From Chrysomallon squamiferum (Eukaryota > Mollusca > Gastropoda > Neomphalida > Peltospiridae): DNA of 64,000 bases. Each line of letters starts with the position of its first letter. Position 1 is the first letter of the stretch. The stretch lies in NCBI GenBank assembly GCA_012295275.1, contig CM022670.1, forward strand, positions 16,302,698-16,366,697, read 5' to 3'. The notes below the pieces were generated by a model that saw nothing but the letters and a program-made list of their open reading frames with translations, searched no databases and had not been told where the DNA came from. The position numbers and the translations under genes were made by a program. Positions 21,801 to 34,458 of this stretch are shown here, in pieces.

Positions 21801-24800
21801 TAAATTCATCTGTGTGATAGTTTTATGTTTTTAAAATTTGTCTTCATACAGACATTTATAATTTGTATTTGTAGAAGCACCAAAACCTCAACGAGCTCCA
21901 CGTCAGAAAAGAAACCGATCACAAGGTTAGTTTTATATTCTCTGTCTTTAAACTGTTCTGTATGTTTAAATCATCACTGGTCTGATGACATGGTTTATTT
22001 TTCAACTAAATAATTTCATAACTAAAATTTTAAAAGGTATAAAATATTTACAACACTATTAAATTTATTCACATTCCTGATTAAGTAACATTTTTTTAAT
22101 ATACTGAAATATATGTTATTTATAAATTATTTGACATTTATAACTAACAGGCTGCCTTTGTTTTGTTTTCTTTTTTTTTCATATCTGCTTTGTCTTGAAA
22201 TCATTTATGCCCATCCTGCTGATCTGTGGTTCCTAATGTTATTATTTGTCCACCATTGGTCTTTGGCATATGTAAGGTAAGGAGACAGTGATAGTGATAG
22301 TGATAGTGATGTTAATATATCTCCAGAAATTACCGAAATTTCTCAAAATGACAAAAGCAAACAAAAAATACCTTTTTTCAGGACACATTCCTCTGAAAAA
22401 ATAGTGTCTCACACTTGTAATGGTTTTATTGCAAAGTGTGACCCTGGTTTATTAGATAGTCTTGCTAAACAGAAAAATCAAGTAAATGACAAAAACCATC
22501 TTAAAACAGTTTCTCTTTCAGAGTTAGTTGAAAAAAATAAACAGATAAATTCATTTTTTAATCAGAAAAACTTGTCGAAAGTTGCTTCTGAAACAACGGT
22601 TCCTTTATCAAAACTGGCAGATCAGAATAGGCAAAGCATAAAAACTGGTGATGCTACTAAATTGTCTGTAAACTTAAAACCACAGACTTGTGGGCAGACA
22701 AAATTTGGCCATAAAGATAGTGAGTCAATTTGTTTATCTCTCTCAGAGCTTGCTAATAGACACAACGCTCAGTCTGCTGCAGTTTTCCCGTACATCTTTG
22801 ATTGTTGAGGCGAGCAAAGTCCAACAATTTGCTGCAGCCTCTTCAAATGAAATCACCAAATCTGATGGTCCTTCATGTAGAATAGGTGAAAGTAAAAATG
22901 TTCTCACTAGAAATAACTTTGACAAGAAGGAGAAAAATTCTCCATCCTTAGCAGATTTGGCCAAGCTGAATCTGTCATCTGTCAACTTTAATAATGGAAA
23001 TATTAAATCTGCTAATTATTCTCTGGCAGATTTAGCCAAAAGGCATAAATCAGTAGCAAATGTGGCTGATACAGTTACCCCCAAACCAAAAGTTGAATTA
23101 AGCACATTATTGTTGTCGGATCTGGCAAAAACACATAAAAGAAAAGAAGTACTTTCAGAACCTCTTAACACTGCTCAGAAAAAATCTGTGTCAGACAAAA
23201 AAAGCAAATTGTCAACAGAAAATAAATCAAAATTAAAATCTGTGGAACAGCCTTTGCCTTGCAATCACAGTATAATAACCTTTCATAGGGTGATGGCATG
23301 CAAGTCACTGTCTGATCTAAATAATCAAAATCCTTCGATGTTTGGTAAAGCTTTGAGTCTCAGGTATTTCAAGAGTGATAAAAGAAACAGTTGCTCAAGG
23401 TTTTTGAAATACTCTTTCAAAAGTCAAACACATGGTCAGACTGATCCACTAGTATCTACTTTACAACATGTGACAGCTTTTGATTTTTCTACACCATCAC
23501 CTGATGACATTATTCTGCTGAGACAAAAAGAAGCATATAAACGAAATGGAAATGAGATATAATCTGCAGATATCAGATATAAACACATGGAATATATAGA
23601 ATTGGGTCTTAACCTTTTCTTATTCATTATAGATGTAGTTAGTATCATGTAGTGTGCTTATCAGCCACTGTTTCCCTGTGTTTTCATAATGATGCATAGA
23701 AGCTCTATTACCCAGTTTAGAATCATCGGCATATGGAAAAATCACAATAACACTGAAATGTTGTTGATCTTGTATTTGAATCTTTTACCCAGCATAATTA
23801 TATTTTCTAAATCAAAACAACTTTTTACACCTGTACATTTTTTTTCTTGTTTTTTAACTGTGTGTGTATATATAAGACTTTCTTTCTATTTTTGTATTTT
23901 ATTTTCATATGACTGTCACATACTTTATCATTATTTTTTTTAACATGCGCCCAATACATAAGAATTTGTTTGGAACCTTGGCCTAATAAACATACTCCAA
24001 CAATTTTATTTAAATTCTTAAAATTATTTTAGTCAATGATATATAGTTGTACAGCTTAATCATGGTGTAAATAGTACTATGCTATTAAATTTTCTTTGTT
24101 GCCAAAATCTATTCATTGTTAAGAAGGCCTAAGTCAGATAGTTTTAATAACTGTTAATGCTATAATGTAATTATTAATCTTAAATTACAAAGAATAATGA
24201 AATGGATTTTTAAAAAGATTTTTGATTTGTGTGGCAGGTGTTGTGGATGTGCTTAAGAATGATATAACGATGTGAAAAAGAATTCCAGTTTATGAATAAA
24301 CAGGATAAGAAACAGACACAGGCTTATTTGAAGATTTGTTTATCTAAATTTACATTCATCTTAAAATGGTTTACAAACTCATTACAAAACTGGTATAAGT
24401 TTTTAAAAAAGGCAGTAAGAAATGTTGTGTTAAATGTTGTTACTATATTATTGTTGATATTTGATGTGTATGTGTACGTGTATGTGATTGTTTGTTATAA
24501 ATGTGTTGAAAATCTATGTATGTATACATATAAGTACGTATATATGTATGAATACACACACACATATGTATGTATGAATATATATGTGTGTGTGTATATT
24601 CATACATATATACGTACTTATATGTATATATATATATATGTAGGTTTGTATGTATGTATGTATATATGTGTGTGTGTGTGTGTGTGTTCATTTTATTTTT
24701 GATAAATCATAAAATCTTGATGGTTTTTAAGTTTTTAATTTCTTAATTTTTAAAATTAGATTAAATGATATTGTTGAAGCTGTATATACAATTATTACTC

Positions 24801-25608
24801 AGTGAAATGTGTTCTCTGGGGTGTATAATATTGTAATATGTTGTTTCTAAAAAAAAAAAATGATTTTTTGTTTAATCTGTACTAGAATTTTTATTTTATA
24901 CAGACAGACAACATATATAACATGTATGCGTGTTATTATATAAGGTTTTGTTTATTGATTTTATTAAAAAATAGTCTATTTAATTTGATTAATCTTCTTA
25001 TAGGAGCTTATACTAAATTTTTATTTTGTTTTATTTTTTCATTTTATTTTTTAACATTAAAATATTAATAGTATAATTGTAATCAGAATATAAACATTTT
25101 ACATAAGTACTAGTATTATGGAAATAAATATGAATAATACTTCTTTTGTTGTAATTTATTTTTGGTTTCATAATTTAGAAAATTGGGTGTATCATGTCTT
25201 GTTAATACTGATGATTAGATAGAAATAGTTTTTGTTCAGTGATTTTGAATGATGAATGTGTACACTTAGTTTAATACGTTTTTCTATGATATGAAATGTG
25301 TGTGATGGAATTCTATGATATAAAATGTGTGTGATGGAATTCCTCCATTTTCGTCTACTACCTATTTTAAATCTTTTAAATTGACTTTGATCACAAATTT
25401 TAAAACATGTCTGTGATAAATATTTAGTATTTTATATTTTTTGTATTTAAACTGTATTTTTATCATTTTACTGTATTATGATATATTGAATAGCTGGTTA
25501 ATGTTTTGTGCTGGTGTGACATTGAACAAACGGTCAGTCAATAGCTATAAATAATATACAGCTCAGTTTAGTTGAATATCCAGAGAAAAGTTATATTTTT
25601 AGATGGTC

Positions 25609-25645
<37 letters not shown>

Positions 25646-28600
25646 TAGATACACTGCATGATGCTGCAAGTTGAATGTAGACTAAACTTTTTTCATTTTA
25701 TTCATAATGTACTAATTTTCACCATTCCTGGTTTAAAAATGATGAATAAATTCAGGACATCCCACAAAGACTAGGCTTTTAAATAAGAGATCTTATATTC
25801 TTTGTCAAAGAGAAGTCATATTTTTTAAGAGTGTCTAACTCAGTATTGTCAAAGAGGGGTCATATTTTTTAAGAGTGTGTCTAACACAACATTATGAACA
25901 GAGAGGTTCTATTTTGTAACAGTATGTCTAACACAACATCGTCCAAAAGTGATCATATTTTGTAACAGTGTCTAGCACGACTTTGTCAGAGGGGTCGTAT
26001 TTTTTAAGAGTGTGTCTAACACAACACTGTCAAAGAGAAGATACATTTTGTATCAGTGTCTAATAAAACATAATACACAGTTATCAAAGAGAAATTATAT
26101 AATACAGTAAATCTAATAAAATATTGTTGAAGAGTACTGTATTGCTTAAATATGTAGGTGGGTGCATCATTTAAAACATTGTACCAAATGCTGATTTTAC
26201 GATTTTATTCAGTAGAAAATATTAATTAAAATACAGTAAATAATTTTTTTATAAATTATCACCATAATTCTTGAAAAGTGGTACTAATTCCACACACTTA
26301 CATTAAAACATTTACAGGGTTAATTCATAATGGAATCTTTTCCCCTATATAATGAAAAGAAAACTGACCAGAAAATTTCATTTTACATCTCAAATTATAC
26401 ATGGAAAAAAGAAGAAAACTAATGAGGTAATTATGATTTGAATATACCAGATGGGTGTATTTTTGAATGTATATGCTTGTGTGTGTATGTGTGCATGCAT
26501 AAGTATCTGTGTGCTTACATTTTTAATGAAAAAAAATCACTCAACTGTTGTCATAATTCCAATAATTACTTCCAGAAATTAGTTCAGAAACTCAGGCTCT
26601 AAAAAATCGTGCTGCTGGCTTTGAAACCTCTGTGAAATCTGCAAGTGACATTTCTAATTCTGTGGCAAAAGTGACTATAACACCTAAAAAAGAACCAGTG
26701 AGAGGCTTTGACACAACACCCAACACCTCACCAGTTAAAACAGGTAAAAGTGTTGACGATGGACAGAAACAGGAGGATGTGGTTAGTACTGTGACTAAAA
26801 CTGCTGGTGTTTTCACTGTTTCCAGCACTGATAAAAATTCTGATCAGAAAACTTCAGAGACAAACACAACAAATGTTGTAACAACTCTTGCCTCAGAGTC
26901 TGATCATACGCCAGCTAAAGATTTGAACTTCAGACCTCCATTACCGAAATCATCTTCAAAGTAAGTTTAATATTAGTTTGTTTTACTGATAGTAACATAA
27001 AGTCTAGACAAGAAAATGTTCTAAATATTTATAAAAATGTAACTGCACAAATGAATCAGATGTGTTCACAAATAAAATTAATTTATTACATTATGTTCAG
27101 AGATGTCTCTAACGATAATTCATTAACTTCTTCATATTGGTAATTGTTCGTATATATTGTTAAAAAACGTTTTTAATTCAAATGCAAATGTTGAAGGGTG
27201 TTTTTTGCTGTTTTTGTTAAAGAAATTTTTATATTGTTTTTATTAAAAAAAGATCAAAGCCTAAATTCATTGCCAAGGATGAGTATTCAAAACGCCAAGG
27301 TGACAAAGAACTAATAAATCTGGTTGTTATTGGTAAGTTTTTAAACAGCATGATATTCCTTTTTCTTTATATATCTGTTACAGAAATATTTTATTTTATA
27401 TCATATTGAAAATGAATATTTCACTTACAAGGCTCTCACACATAAACATCTTAAAATTATTTTTTGGGGCTTTCTTTATATATATAAACAACAATAATAT
27501 TAATTAAAGGTTAAAAAAAGGAAAAGATATAACATGTTTATTATTAAAACAGCTCTTATGATAATATGCTTTATATCAAAAAGTGTTATGGTTGTAGGTC
27601 ATGTTGATGCTGGTAAGAGCACACTGATGGGCCATCTCTTGTATCAGCTGGGATCTGTCAACAAGAAGGCAATGCATAAATATGAGCAAGAATCTCGAAA
27701 ACTGGGCAAGGGATCATTTGCCTATGCATGGGTTCTAGATGAGACAGAGGAAGAAAGGTATTTTATTATTTCCTTAAAACAACTTCACTCCAGTAAAAAG
27801 TTATATTTTATATTTCCATTGGAGTCAGTTTAATGTATCAAGTACGATAAATTTTACATTTGATATTTTATTACTAAGCAAGGTTGTTTTATTTTAGTTT
27901 GGTCCAAGTAAAAATGTTGGTATATATATGAGATGTGTATTAAAACAAAACAGGTGGTGTGTGATTTTACAGGACAAGAGGGGTGACCATGGATGTTGCA
28001 CAGACTCAGTTTGAGACACCTCACAAAATTATTACACTGTTAGATGCACCAGGACACAAAGACTTCATTCCTAACATGATCACAGGTTAGTTGGGCTATG
28101 AGAGTGTGTGTGTGTGTGTGTGTGTGTTTGTGTGTGTGAATGCATATATTAATGTATGTGTGTCTGTGTGCCAAATGGACATATCTGTGTTTTTGTTTTT
28201 GTGTCTGTTTGTGCATGTAAAATCTATATATTTATGTATTTGTGTGTTTGTCCCTGTCTTTGTATATTTACTTAAGGATGAAATTTTAAATTAATTTATT
28301 ATGGTGAACCTTTCAAATGAAGTCTGTCAGGTATATTTATTTTTGGTTATGTTGCTTTGTAAAAACTGTTATGATTATGTTTGTAGGTGCAGCTCAGGCT
28401 GATGTTGCAATTTTGGTAATAAATGCTACAAAAGGAGAATTTGAAACTGGATTTGAAGCAGGAGGACAAACCAGAGAACACACAGTTTTAGCTAGATCAC
28501 TTGGTAAGCACTATGTTTTAATAACAGTTTTATTGAATATTTGCTCAAAAGGTGCTGCGCACTACCTGGAGTTGATTTTATGAAGAGGATTGTTGTATTT

Positions 28601-29497
28601 CTTATCATAAATGCAAACAAAAACATTTTGTTGACTGTTTTTGATTACGGTTGACAAACTCATGGTTCAAAATGCTGCAGTTCACCATAATACTGTTACT
28701 ACGATTAATTATTTTAGTTTGAAAAATATTTTTTTAAATAATATTTAAATTGTTGACAGAAAAATGACAATCAGATTATCATAATTAAATCCTTTTCATT
28801 TGGATTGATACTGCTGATGGCATAATACTTTTAAAAACCTCTTTTTTTTCCCATTGACTAAGACAACATTTTATTTGAAGTTAACAGTAAAGTGCATTGG
28901 AAGAAATATTTCTAAATATGGCTTTTTTTGTAGGATTTTCCACCCATATATACTTACTGATTTAGATTATAAAATTAGATGATGCAAATTCAAGAATGTA
29001 AAGTGTGTTTAATGTTTTTCTAAAGGCGTGTCTCAGCTGATAGTGGCTGTAAACAAAATGGACACTGTGGAGTGGTCGTCTGCTCGCTATGATTACATTG
29101 TGAAGAAGATTGGACAGTTTCTGAAACAAGCAGGATACAAGGAAGCTGATGTTTCATTCATCCCCTGCAGTGGTTTGGGGGGAGAAAACCTTTCAGAGCC
29201 CGTTAAAGACCCTTTTCTCTCCTCGTGGTATAACGGCCCAACACTGGTTGAACAGATTGGTGAGTTCTCAAAATCTAAGTAACACTCACATGTATTACTT
29301 TTCTTCTTGCATGTAATGCACTGTTTTATAATTGTCATTGTATTCTACATAGGACTGTGGTTGTGATAGTCATTCACATGTTGAAAAAAGTTAATGTATT
29401 TGTAATTTTATATCAGTCAGATATTCAGTGGAATTATCACAAGAATTTTTAAAAATTAGTAATTTATGCTAATGCATGATTTTATATATATATACAT

Positions 29498-29564
<67 letters not shown>

Positions 29565-32500
29565 TGCCCATGCACACATAAGTATACATTATTAATTCTG
29601 AGATATTTTATGTGATAAATTAAAACACGAGAACAAGTATCTAAAAGATTAAATGAGCTGTAATAAAATAACATTTACTCATTACAGCACTCATTAAAGT
29701 ATTGTTAAATTGTTGACTATTTTTTTCCAGATAAATTCAGATCTCTAGATCGTCCAATAGACAAACCATTTCGCCTGCACATCAGTGATGTGTTTAAGGG
29801 AATGGGAAGTGGTTTTAGTGTCTCTGGACGAATTGGAGCTGGTAATGTTCAGAGTGGAGATAGAGTGGTTGTCATGTCTGCTGGAGATAATGCTGTTATT
29901 AAAGGTTCTGTTTTTGTTTTAAATCGCTTGTTTGTTGTGTTTTGTTTTGTACAAAGGTTAATTTTTCTTTTACTCTTAGCTCTATCTAGACAAGAAATAA
30001 TTTTTATGTTTAAATTTTTTTTTTTTTCTTCTGAAATAGAAATTAGGTCAGAATTTGTGAGAAACTTTAATTATTTAGATAACTGATAAAGGTAAACAAT
30101 TTTGCAATAACTGAATTAACACATACACATATCCACACCCACACCCACATGTCTGTGAATACAGACACACATGTGTACCTACAAAAATATCTATATCTAC
30201 ATATACAACCATGCATGAACACAAACACACACACACACACACACACACACCACATATTTTTATTTTTATTTTGTTTTTATATTAATAGGTGTATATATTG
30301 ATGATGCACCAGTTGGAATGGCATTTGCAGGAGATCATGTAATAATTACTTTGAGTGGACTGGAGATAAATAATGTAAATATAGGTAAGCATTTATTGTA
30401 TTTTGTGTAGCTTGTTTGATTTATATATAAAATATTTTACCTTGCTAAAATAATTTAAAATTAATTATAAACTTACAATAATGTTAAAGAGCAACAAAAA
30501 GGCATTTTTTTAACTGTATGAAAGTATTCATACTGCTATATTCAATAGACTTTTTAAAAGTTATCCATACAAATGTTGTTTTGTTGATGATGATTTTTCA
30601 ATTACTACTATTAGTTAATAAATATAATACAAACAGTCCATCAGATCAACACAAAACAGTGTGGGCTTCATGTACATTATAAACAGGGGTGTTTATACAA
30701 GTCTACCAAGCAATAATCAGATATATTGTTCATAATAGCTGCTGTTTAAATAAATAATTTATGCTATTATTATTGGAAATGATTGAAAAGCTATTTCTGA
30801 TATTTTTTGCTGTGCAAATTGTAGATGTGTATTTTTTTATAGTAAAAGAAGAAGACAAATTAGCGAATTTTCTTTTTTGATTTACTAACATTAGCTTGTG
30901 GAAAATACTTTGCCCAATGGTAGAAAACATCGATTTAAATAATTTATTATTACTAACTCATTTTTGAAAATAAACTATCCAAAAATAACTGAATGTGCTG
31001 AATAATAGTTCAAAATATAAGGATACAGTTGTTTTTCACATGTCACCGATTCTCTTGTATTTACTTTTTAGGTAGTGTACTTTGTCAGCCAGCATCATTA
31101 TGTAAGTGCTCAACAAGAATTCGAGCTAAGATAGTTATTTTTAATTTGGAAGTGCCTCTCACAAAAGGATTTCCTGTAAGTTGAAAAAATGGTTTGATTT
31201 ATTGTAATAGATAAATTCAAAAGAAATTCAAATAAACACTGAAAGATTTAAAAAGAAAATAATTGATGATCTCTGAAACGATGATAATATTAAAAATTTA
31301 CAACACAGTGTATGAGGCATGGTACCTTGCAAAGTCAAGACATAAAACTGTATAATAATATACAGAAGTGAATATTTCTTCATTAATTCTTCCTATCATA
31401 GTTTCCTGGCTGGATCCAGGATTGTAGGGAAGTTTTGGAAATAATTTTCTAAATAAAAATCTGTGTTTTGTGTAGTTTTAGATAATGCAGATGTAATAAT
31501 AAATATAACATTCAAGCAGATGTGGGTTTATGTTGATGTATTTAAATGTTTGTGCTCTAGGTTGTATTTCACTATCAGTCTATCAATGAATCTGCTGTGA
31601 TAAAGCGTCTTGTTGCTCAGCTTAGTAAAACTACTGGAGAAGTTGTAAAATTCAAGCCAAGGTGATGTTTTTATTATGTTATTATAGTATATTACAGTAA
31701 TATTATATTATATTAATTTTTATAATTATTTTGTATTGTATTGTATCATAGAAAATATGTGAATATTGTAAAAATTCTTAGATACATTATGTATATTGTC
31801 TTTGAGTCACATTCAGCATATACATATCTGTGTATTTTATAGTTTAATTATCTATTTTTATTTCTTGATCTAATTCATATACAGGTAATTATTATCTATG
31901 TTAGAAGTGTTTACCAAACTGATGCAAATGATAAACTGTTTGAAATACTTAAGAAAATAATAATAATAAAATCTGTTGAAAAGTCTTTAAACAGATAATA
32001 TTTTGTAATAAAATCCCTTCTAGAAGTGAAAACTACATAAAATAATTTTTCCTTAATGTAGACTTTGAGAAAAATTGGTTAGTATTTTTGTTGATCATTT
32101 TGTAACTGCAGTTTTATTAAGGATTAAAGATACATTAAATGTCTCTGGTAGACGAGTGCATAATTTCAGTTTATGTTGTTTTTCACTGTTAAGTTTGTAA
32201 TGTATAACTTTCCTTTTCTCATACATAAATTAGCTAGCTATGATACTTGGCACTGCCCAGGAAGAACCTGATTATCTTTTTTTTTTTGGGGGGGGTCGTA
32301 AATGACAGAACAGAACTTTTAAGAATTTGTTCCTCCCAAAAATGTGATTTTTTTTTGTGCCAGATATATTTGTATTATAAAAATTACTGGGCAGATTTTG
32401 CCATTGTAAATAAGACTACCCTGAGGTCATGCCCGTTGAGATGGCATGTGCGGTATAACCTTTAAGACTTTCCTGTCTTATAGTTGTTTATCCTGACTAT

Positions 32501-33367
32501 TTTTTATAGCTTTAATCCTTTATGTCAAATGATTGGACACATAATAGATTTTTTACTTTGTATACATTACTTATTAAACAGTATTTTCTGACAATTGAAT
32601 TAGTTGATAAAATTAATAAATCTGACATTTGTCTGTCTACCAGATGCTTAACAAAGAATACTAGTGCTGTGGTGGAGATAGAGTTTGAGAGGATAGTGTG
32701 TGTTGAGTTGTATCGAGATTTCAAGGATCTTGGACGTTTTATGCTTAGATCTGGAGGAACAACAATAGCAGCAGGAGTTATTGAAGAGGTATAAAATGTT
32801 TATCCAATCACTTCCTAGTTGTTATATAAAATGTAATCAGTCTGTCTTTGAACATTACTCTCAGCATCTTGGAACTTTTGAACTGTGTTCAGAAAGTCAA
32901 TAAACAATTACACACTTTTTTGGCATTAGCCAGATAGAAATAAAAAATGTAAACATAACTTATGGTACCAAAACTGAAATTAATTTCTATCATATTAAAT
33001 CAAAGAAACTATAATAAAAAAATATTAAAAAAATGTAAATGTATTTCTTTGTTAATTATAAAGTATAGTTTTAACACATACTTCAGTAATTATAATTAAT
33101 TAAATATATAATGTTTTCAATGACTCAAAAAGACATAAATCATTATTACCACTATTTTATTTTTTGAAAGATTATTTACTTTGAATGCCGTATTAAAAAC
33201 ATTAATGATAAAAAGATAGATTGTTTTTGTTAAGATTTTGTTTTTGTAAAATGTCACAAGGGAAAAAGAAACATTTTTTTTCTTTGTTTAAAAAAACTTC
33301 TTTGATTTTTAAACATCTGAAATATTTCTTTCAGATTTTGCAGTCCAAATCCCAGGATGAACAGTAA
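18826..33367 (+). CDS. HBS1L: HBS1-like translational GTPase, long isoform
   Basis: eRF3/EF1A-family GTPase that with Pelota splits stalled ribosomes (no-go and non-stop decay). Exons: 18826-18868, 20263-20334, 20572-20727, 21038-21178, 21875-21925, 26576-26960, 27253-27332, 27598-27757, 27973-28085, 28387-28503, 29026-29259, 29731-29904, 30289-30384, 31072-31175, 31561-31661, 32644-32788, 33335-33367; all phases join to 734 aa (human 684). N-terminal domain: [33 protein letters not shown]. Linker exon 26576-26960 is Ser/Thr/Lys-rich. GTPase: G1 GHVDAGKST (310-318), RGVTMDV switch region, G3 DAPGHKD (387-393), G4 NKMD (449-452). Then the EF1A-like domains II and III, ending [21 protein letters not shown] plus a short tail. 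An alternative last exon lies in the intron after 21925 (separate entry). A poly(A) signal is at 33538. Confidence 0.97.
22282..23562 (+). CDS. HBS1L: SKI7-like alternative last exon of HBS1L
   Basis: Human HBS1L makes a short isoform, HBS1LV3, through an alternative last exon; that isoform acts like yeast Ski7, bridging the cytoplasmic exosome and the Ski complex, and has no GTPase domain. Here exons 1-5 end in phase 1, and this exon continues that phase from an AG at 22280-22281 (reading [17 protein letters not shown]) or from CCAG at 22323-22326. It ends at a stop at 23562 with AATAAA at 23985. The C-terminal [20 protein letters not shown] matches, from memory, the conserved TPSPDDI-type end of HBS1LV3. 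The exon encodes eight copies of an SLSxLA-type motif. The frame shifts once near 22783-22789 (TTTTCCC): the upstream frame stops at 22808 while the downstream frame is open from before the break to 23562. This fits a one-base assembly error or polymorphism; without it the isoform would be about 580 aa. Confidence 0.82.
23985..23990 (+). terminator. Poly(A) signal for the SKI7-like isoform
   Basis: AATAAA 423 bp after the stop of the alternative last exon, consistent with termination of the short HBS1L isoform inside the intron that the long isoform splices out. Confidence 0.55.
24455..24692. repeat. TG/TATG microsatellite with long inverted repeat
   Basis: A (TG)n/(TATG)n tract that contains a near-perfect inverted repeat: arms about 24522-24564 and 24584-24627, sharing the non-trivial core ACATATAAGTACGTATATAT and its complement, with a loop of about 20 nt. 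Located in the HBS1L intron 21926-26575, downstream of the short-isoform poly(A) site. The paired ORFs on the two strands are repeat artefacts. Confidence 0.8.
25804..26130. repeat. Minisatellite of about 45-bp units, seven copies
   Basis: Successive copies start near 25804, 25849, 25896, 25942, 25985, 26029 and 26084. The consensus opens GTCAAAGAGAAGTCATATTT and continues TTAAGAGTGTCTAACACAACATT. Copies differ by substitutions and small indels. The array lies in the HBS1L intron about 450 bp before the linker exon at 26576. Confidence 0.8.
28107..28262. repeat. (TG)n-type microsatellite in HBS1L
   Basis: (TG)n at about 28107-28138 grading into TGTG/TATG-rich DNA just after the exon ending at 28085. 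Intronic. Confidence 0.8.
29500..29572. repeat. (CA)n microsatellite in HBS1L
   Basis: Pure (CA)n of about 30 dinucleotides (29502-29561) in the intron between exons ending at 29259 and starting at 29731. A shorter CA tract lies at 30222-30250, just before the exon at 30289. Confidence 0.9.
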
Positions 33368-33537
33368 GGAACTGAACATTTTCCTGTGTATTTATTTACA
33401 TATAATTTAAAAGGAGGAGGTAATTTTGGTGTTTGCTTTTCCGCTATAACCTGAGATGCAGTAACTACATGTAGTTAAATTATAATTCAGTTATGTTTTG
33501 GAATGGTTGTAAATCAATTCCATGTTATGTATGAAGC

Positions 33538-33543
33538 AATAAA
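33538..33543 (+). terminator. Poly(A) signal of the HBS1L long isoform
   Basis: AATAAA 171 bp after the HBS1L stop codon. Confidence 0.6.
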
Positions 33544-33799
33544 ACATGTGGCTACTTATCTTGTGTATTTTGTTTTTAATTATGCAAATGGTTTCACTTG
33601 TGTCCACTATAATCATGTTGTTTGAGGTGTTTGTTACATTTCTTGGAATAATAGCAAATTTGAGAACAAAAATGTTCTGGGGGTTAAAAAAGATTAAAAA
33701 AAAGAAGGTCATTCTGGAAATTCTGGTGAAATGACCATAAATTTTTATCGTATAAGGACTTCAATGAATCATAAACATGAACAACATTGAGATAAATAT

Positions 33800-34426
33800 T
33801 TTATTACATCTGAAGAATTTGTTATCAAGTACATTTCTTTCAAAATATACATTATCTTTTAAATTTGTTTTAGTTCTCCAATTTTTGGGTAGTACAATTT
33901 AATGATTGCACAAAATTTTATCCTTAGCATACCAAATTTACCCGAAACCACAAGAATACCACCACCTTGTAAAGGTACATATATCATCAAAATAACAAAT
34001 TATATTAAAATAAAATTGACTTCATTCATTGAAATGATTTTTAAATTAATTTAAAATAGTAAACTGGGCTGATAAAGAATAGCCGGTAAGATATTAAGTG
34101 GGTATATTACAAATTACTATAATTATGCTCAAAAATGCGATCAGAAATCATATAAATGTAAATATATTTTGATGACATTTAAAAACTACTTGTTACATAT
34201 ACTATACGTACAATACTTTGCTACCTATACAACAACCATCGTTTTATTTTCACTTCAAAATCAATGCAACCACAGCTCTTCATGGTTTTGGCATGACACA
34301 ATCGAGAACATAATGGATTTACGATTTATTATACAACAATTTTCTAAAATACAACTATAACATTTAAAAATATATTTTTCAGTATAAATATATCTAAATT
34401 AACATTTAAAAATATTCTTCTTTAAC

Positions 34427-34458
<32 letters not shown>

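Noticed and set aside
22277-22281. First AG after the pyrimidine-rich stretch (22275-22276) as acceptor for the SKI7-like exon
   Set aside because: It gives a frame that stops within about 125 bases; the AG at 22280-22281 or the one at 22325-22326 keeps the long frame open.
24292-24702. 136-codon Tyr/Val/Cys-rich frame
   Set aside because: Mostly a TG/TATG microsatellite inside the HBS1L intron; the opposite strand shows an equally long artefact.
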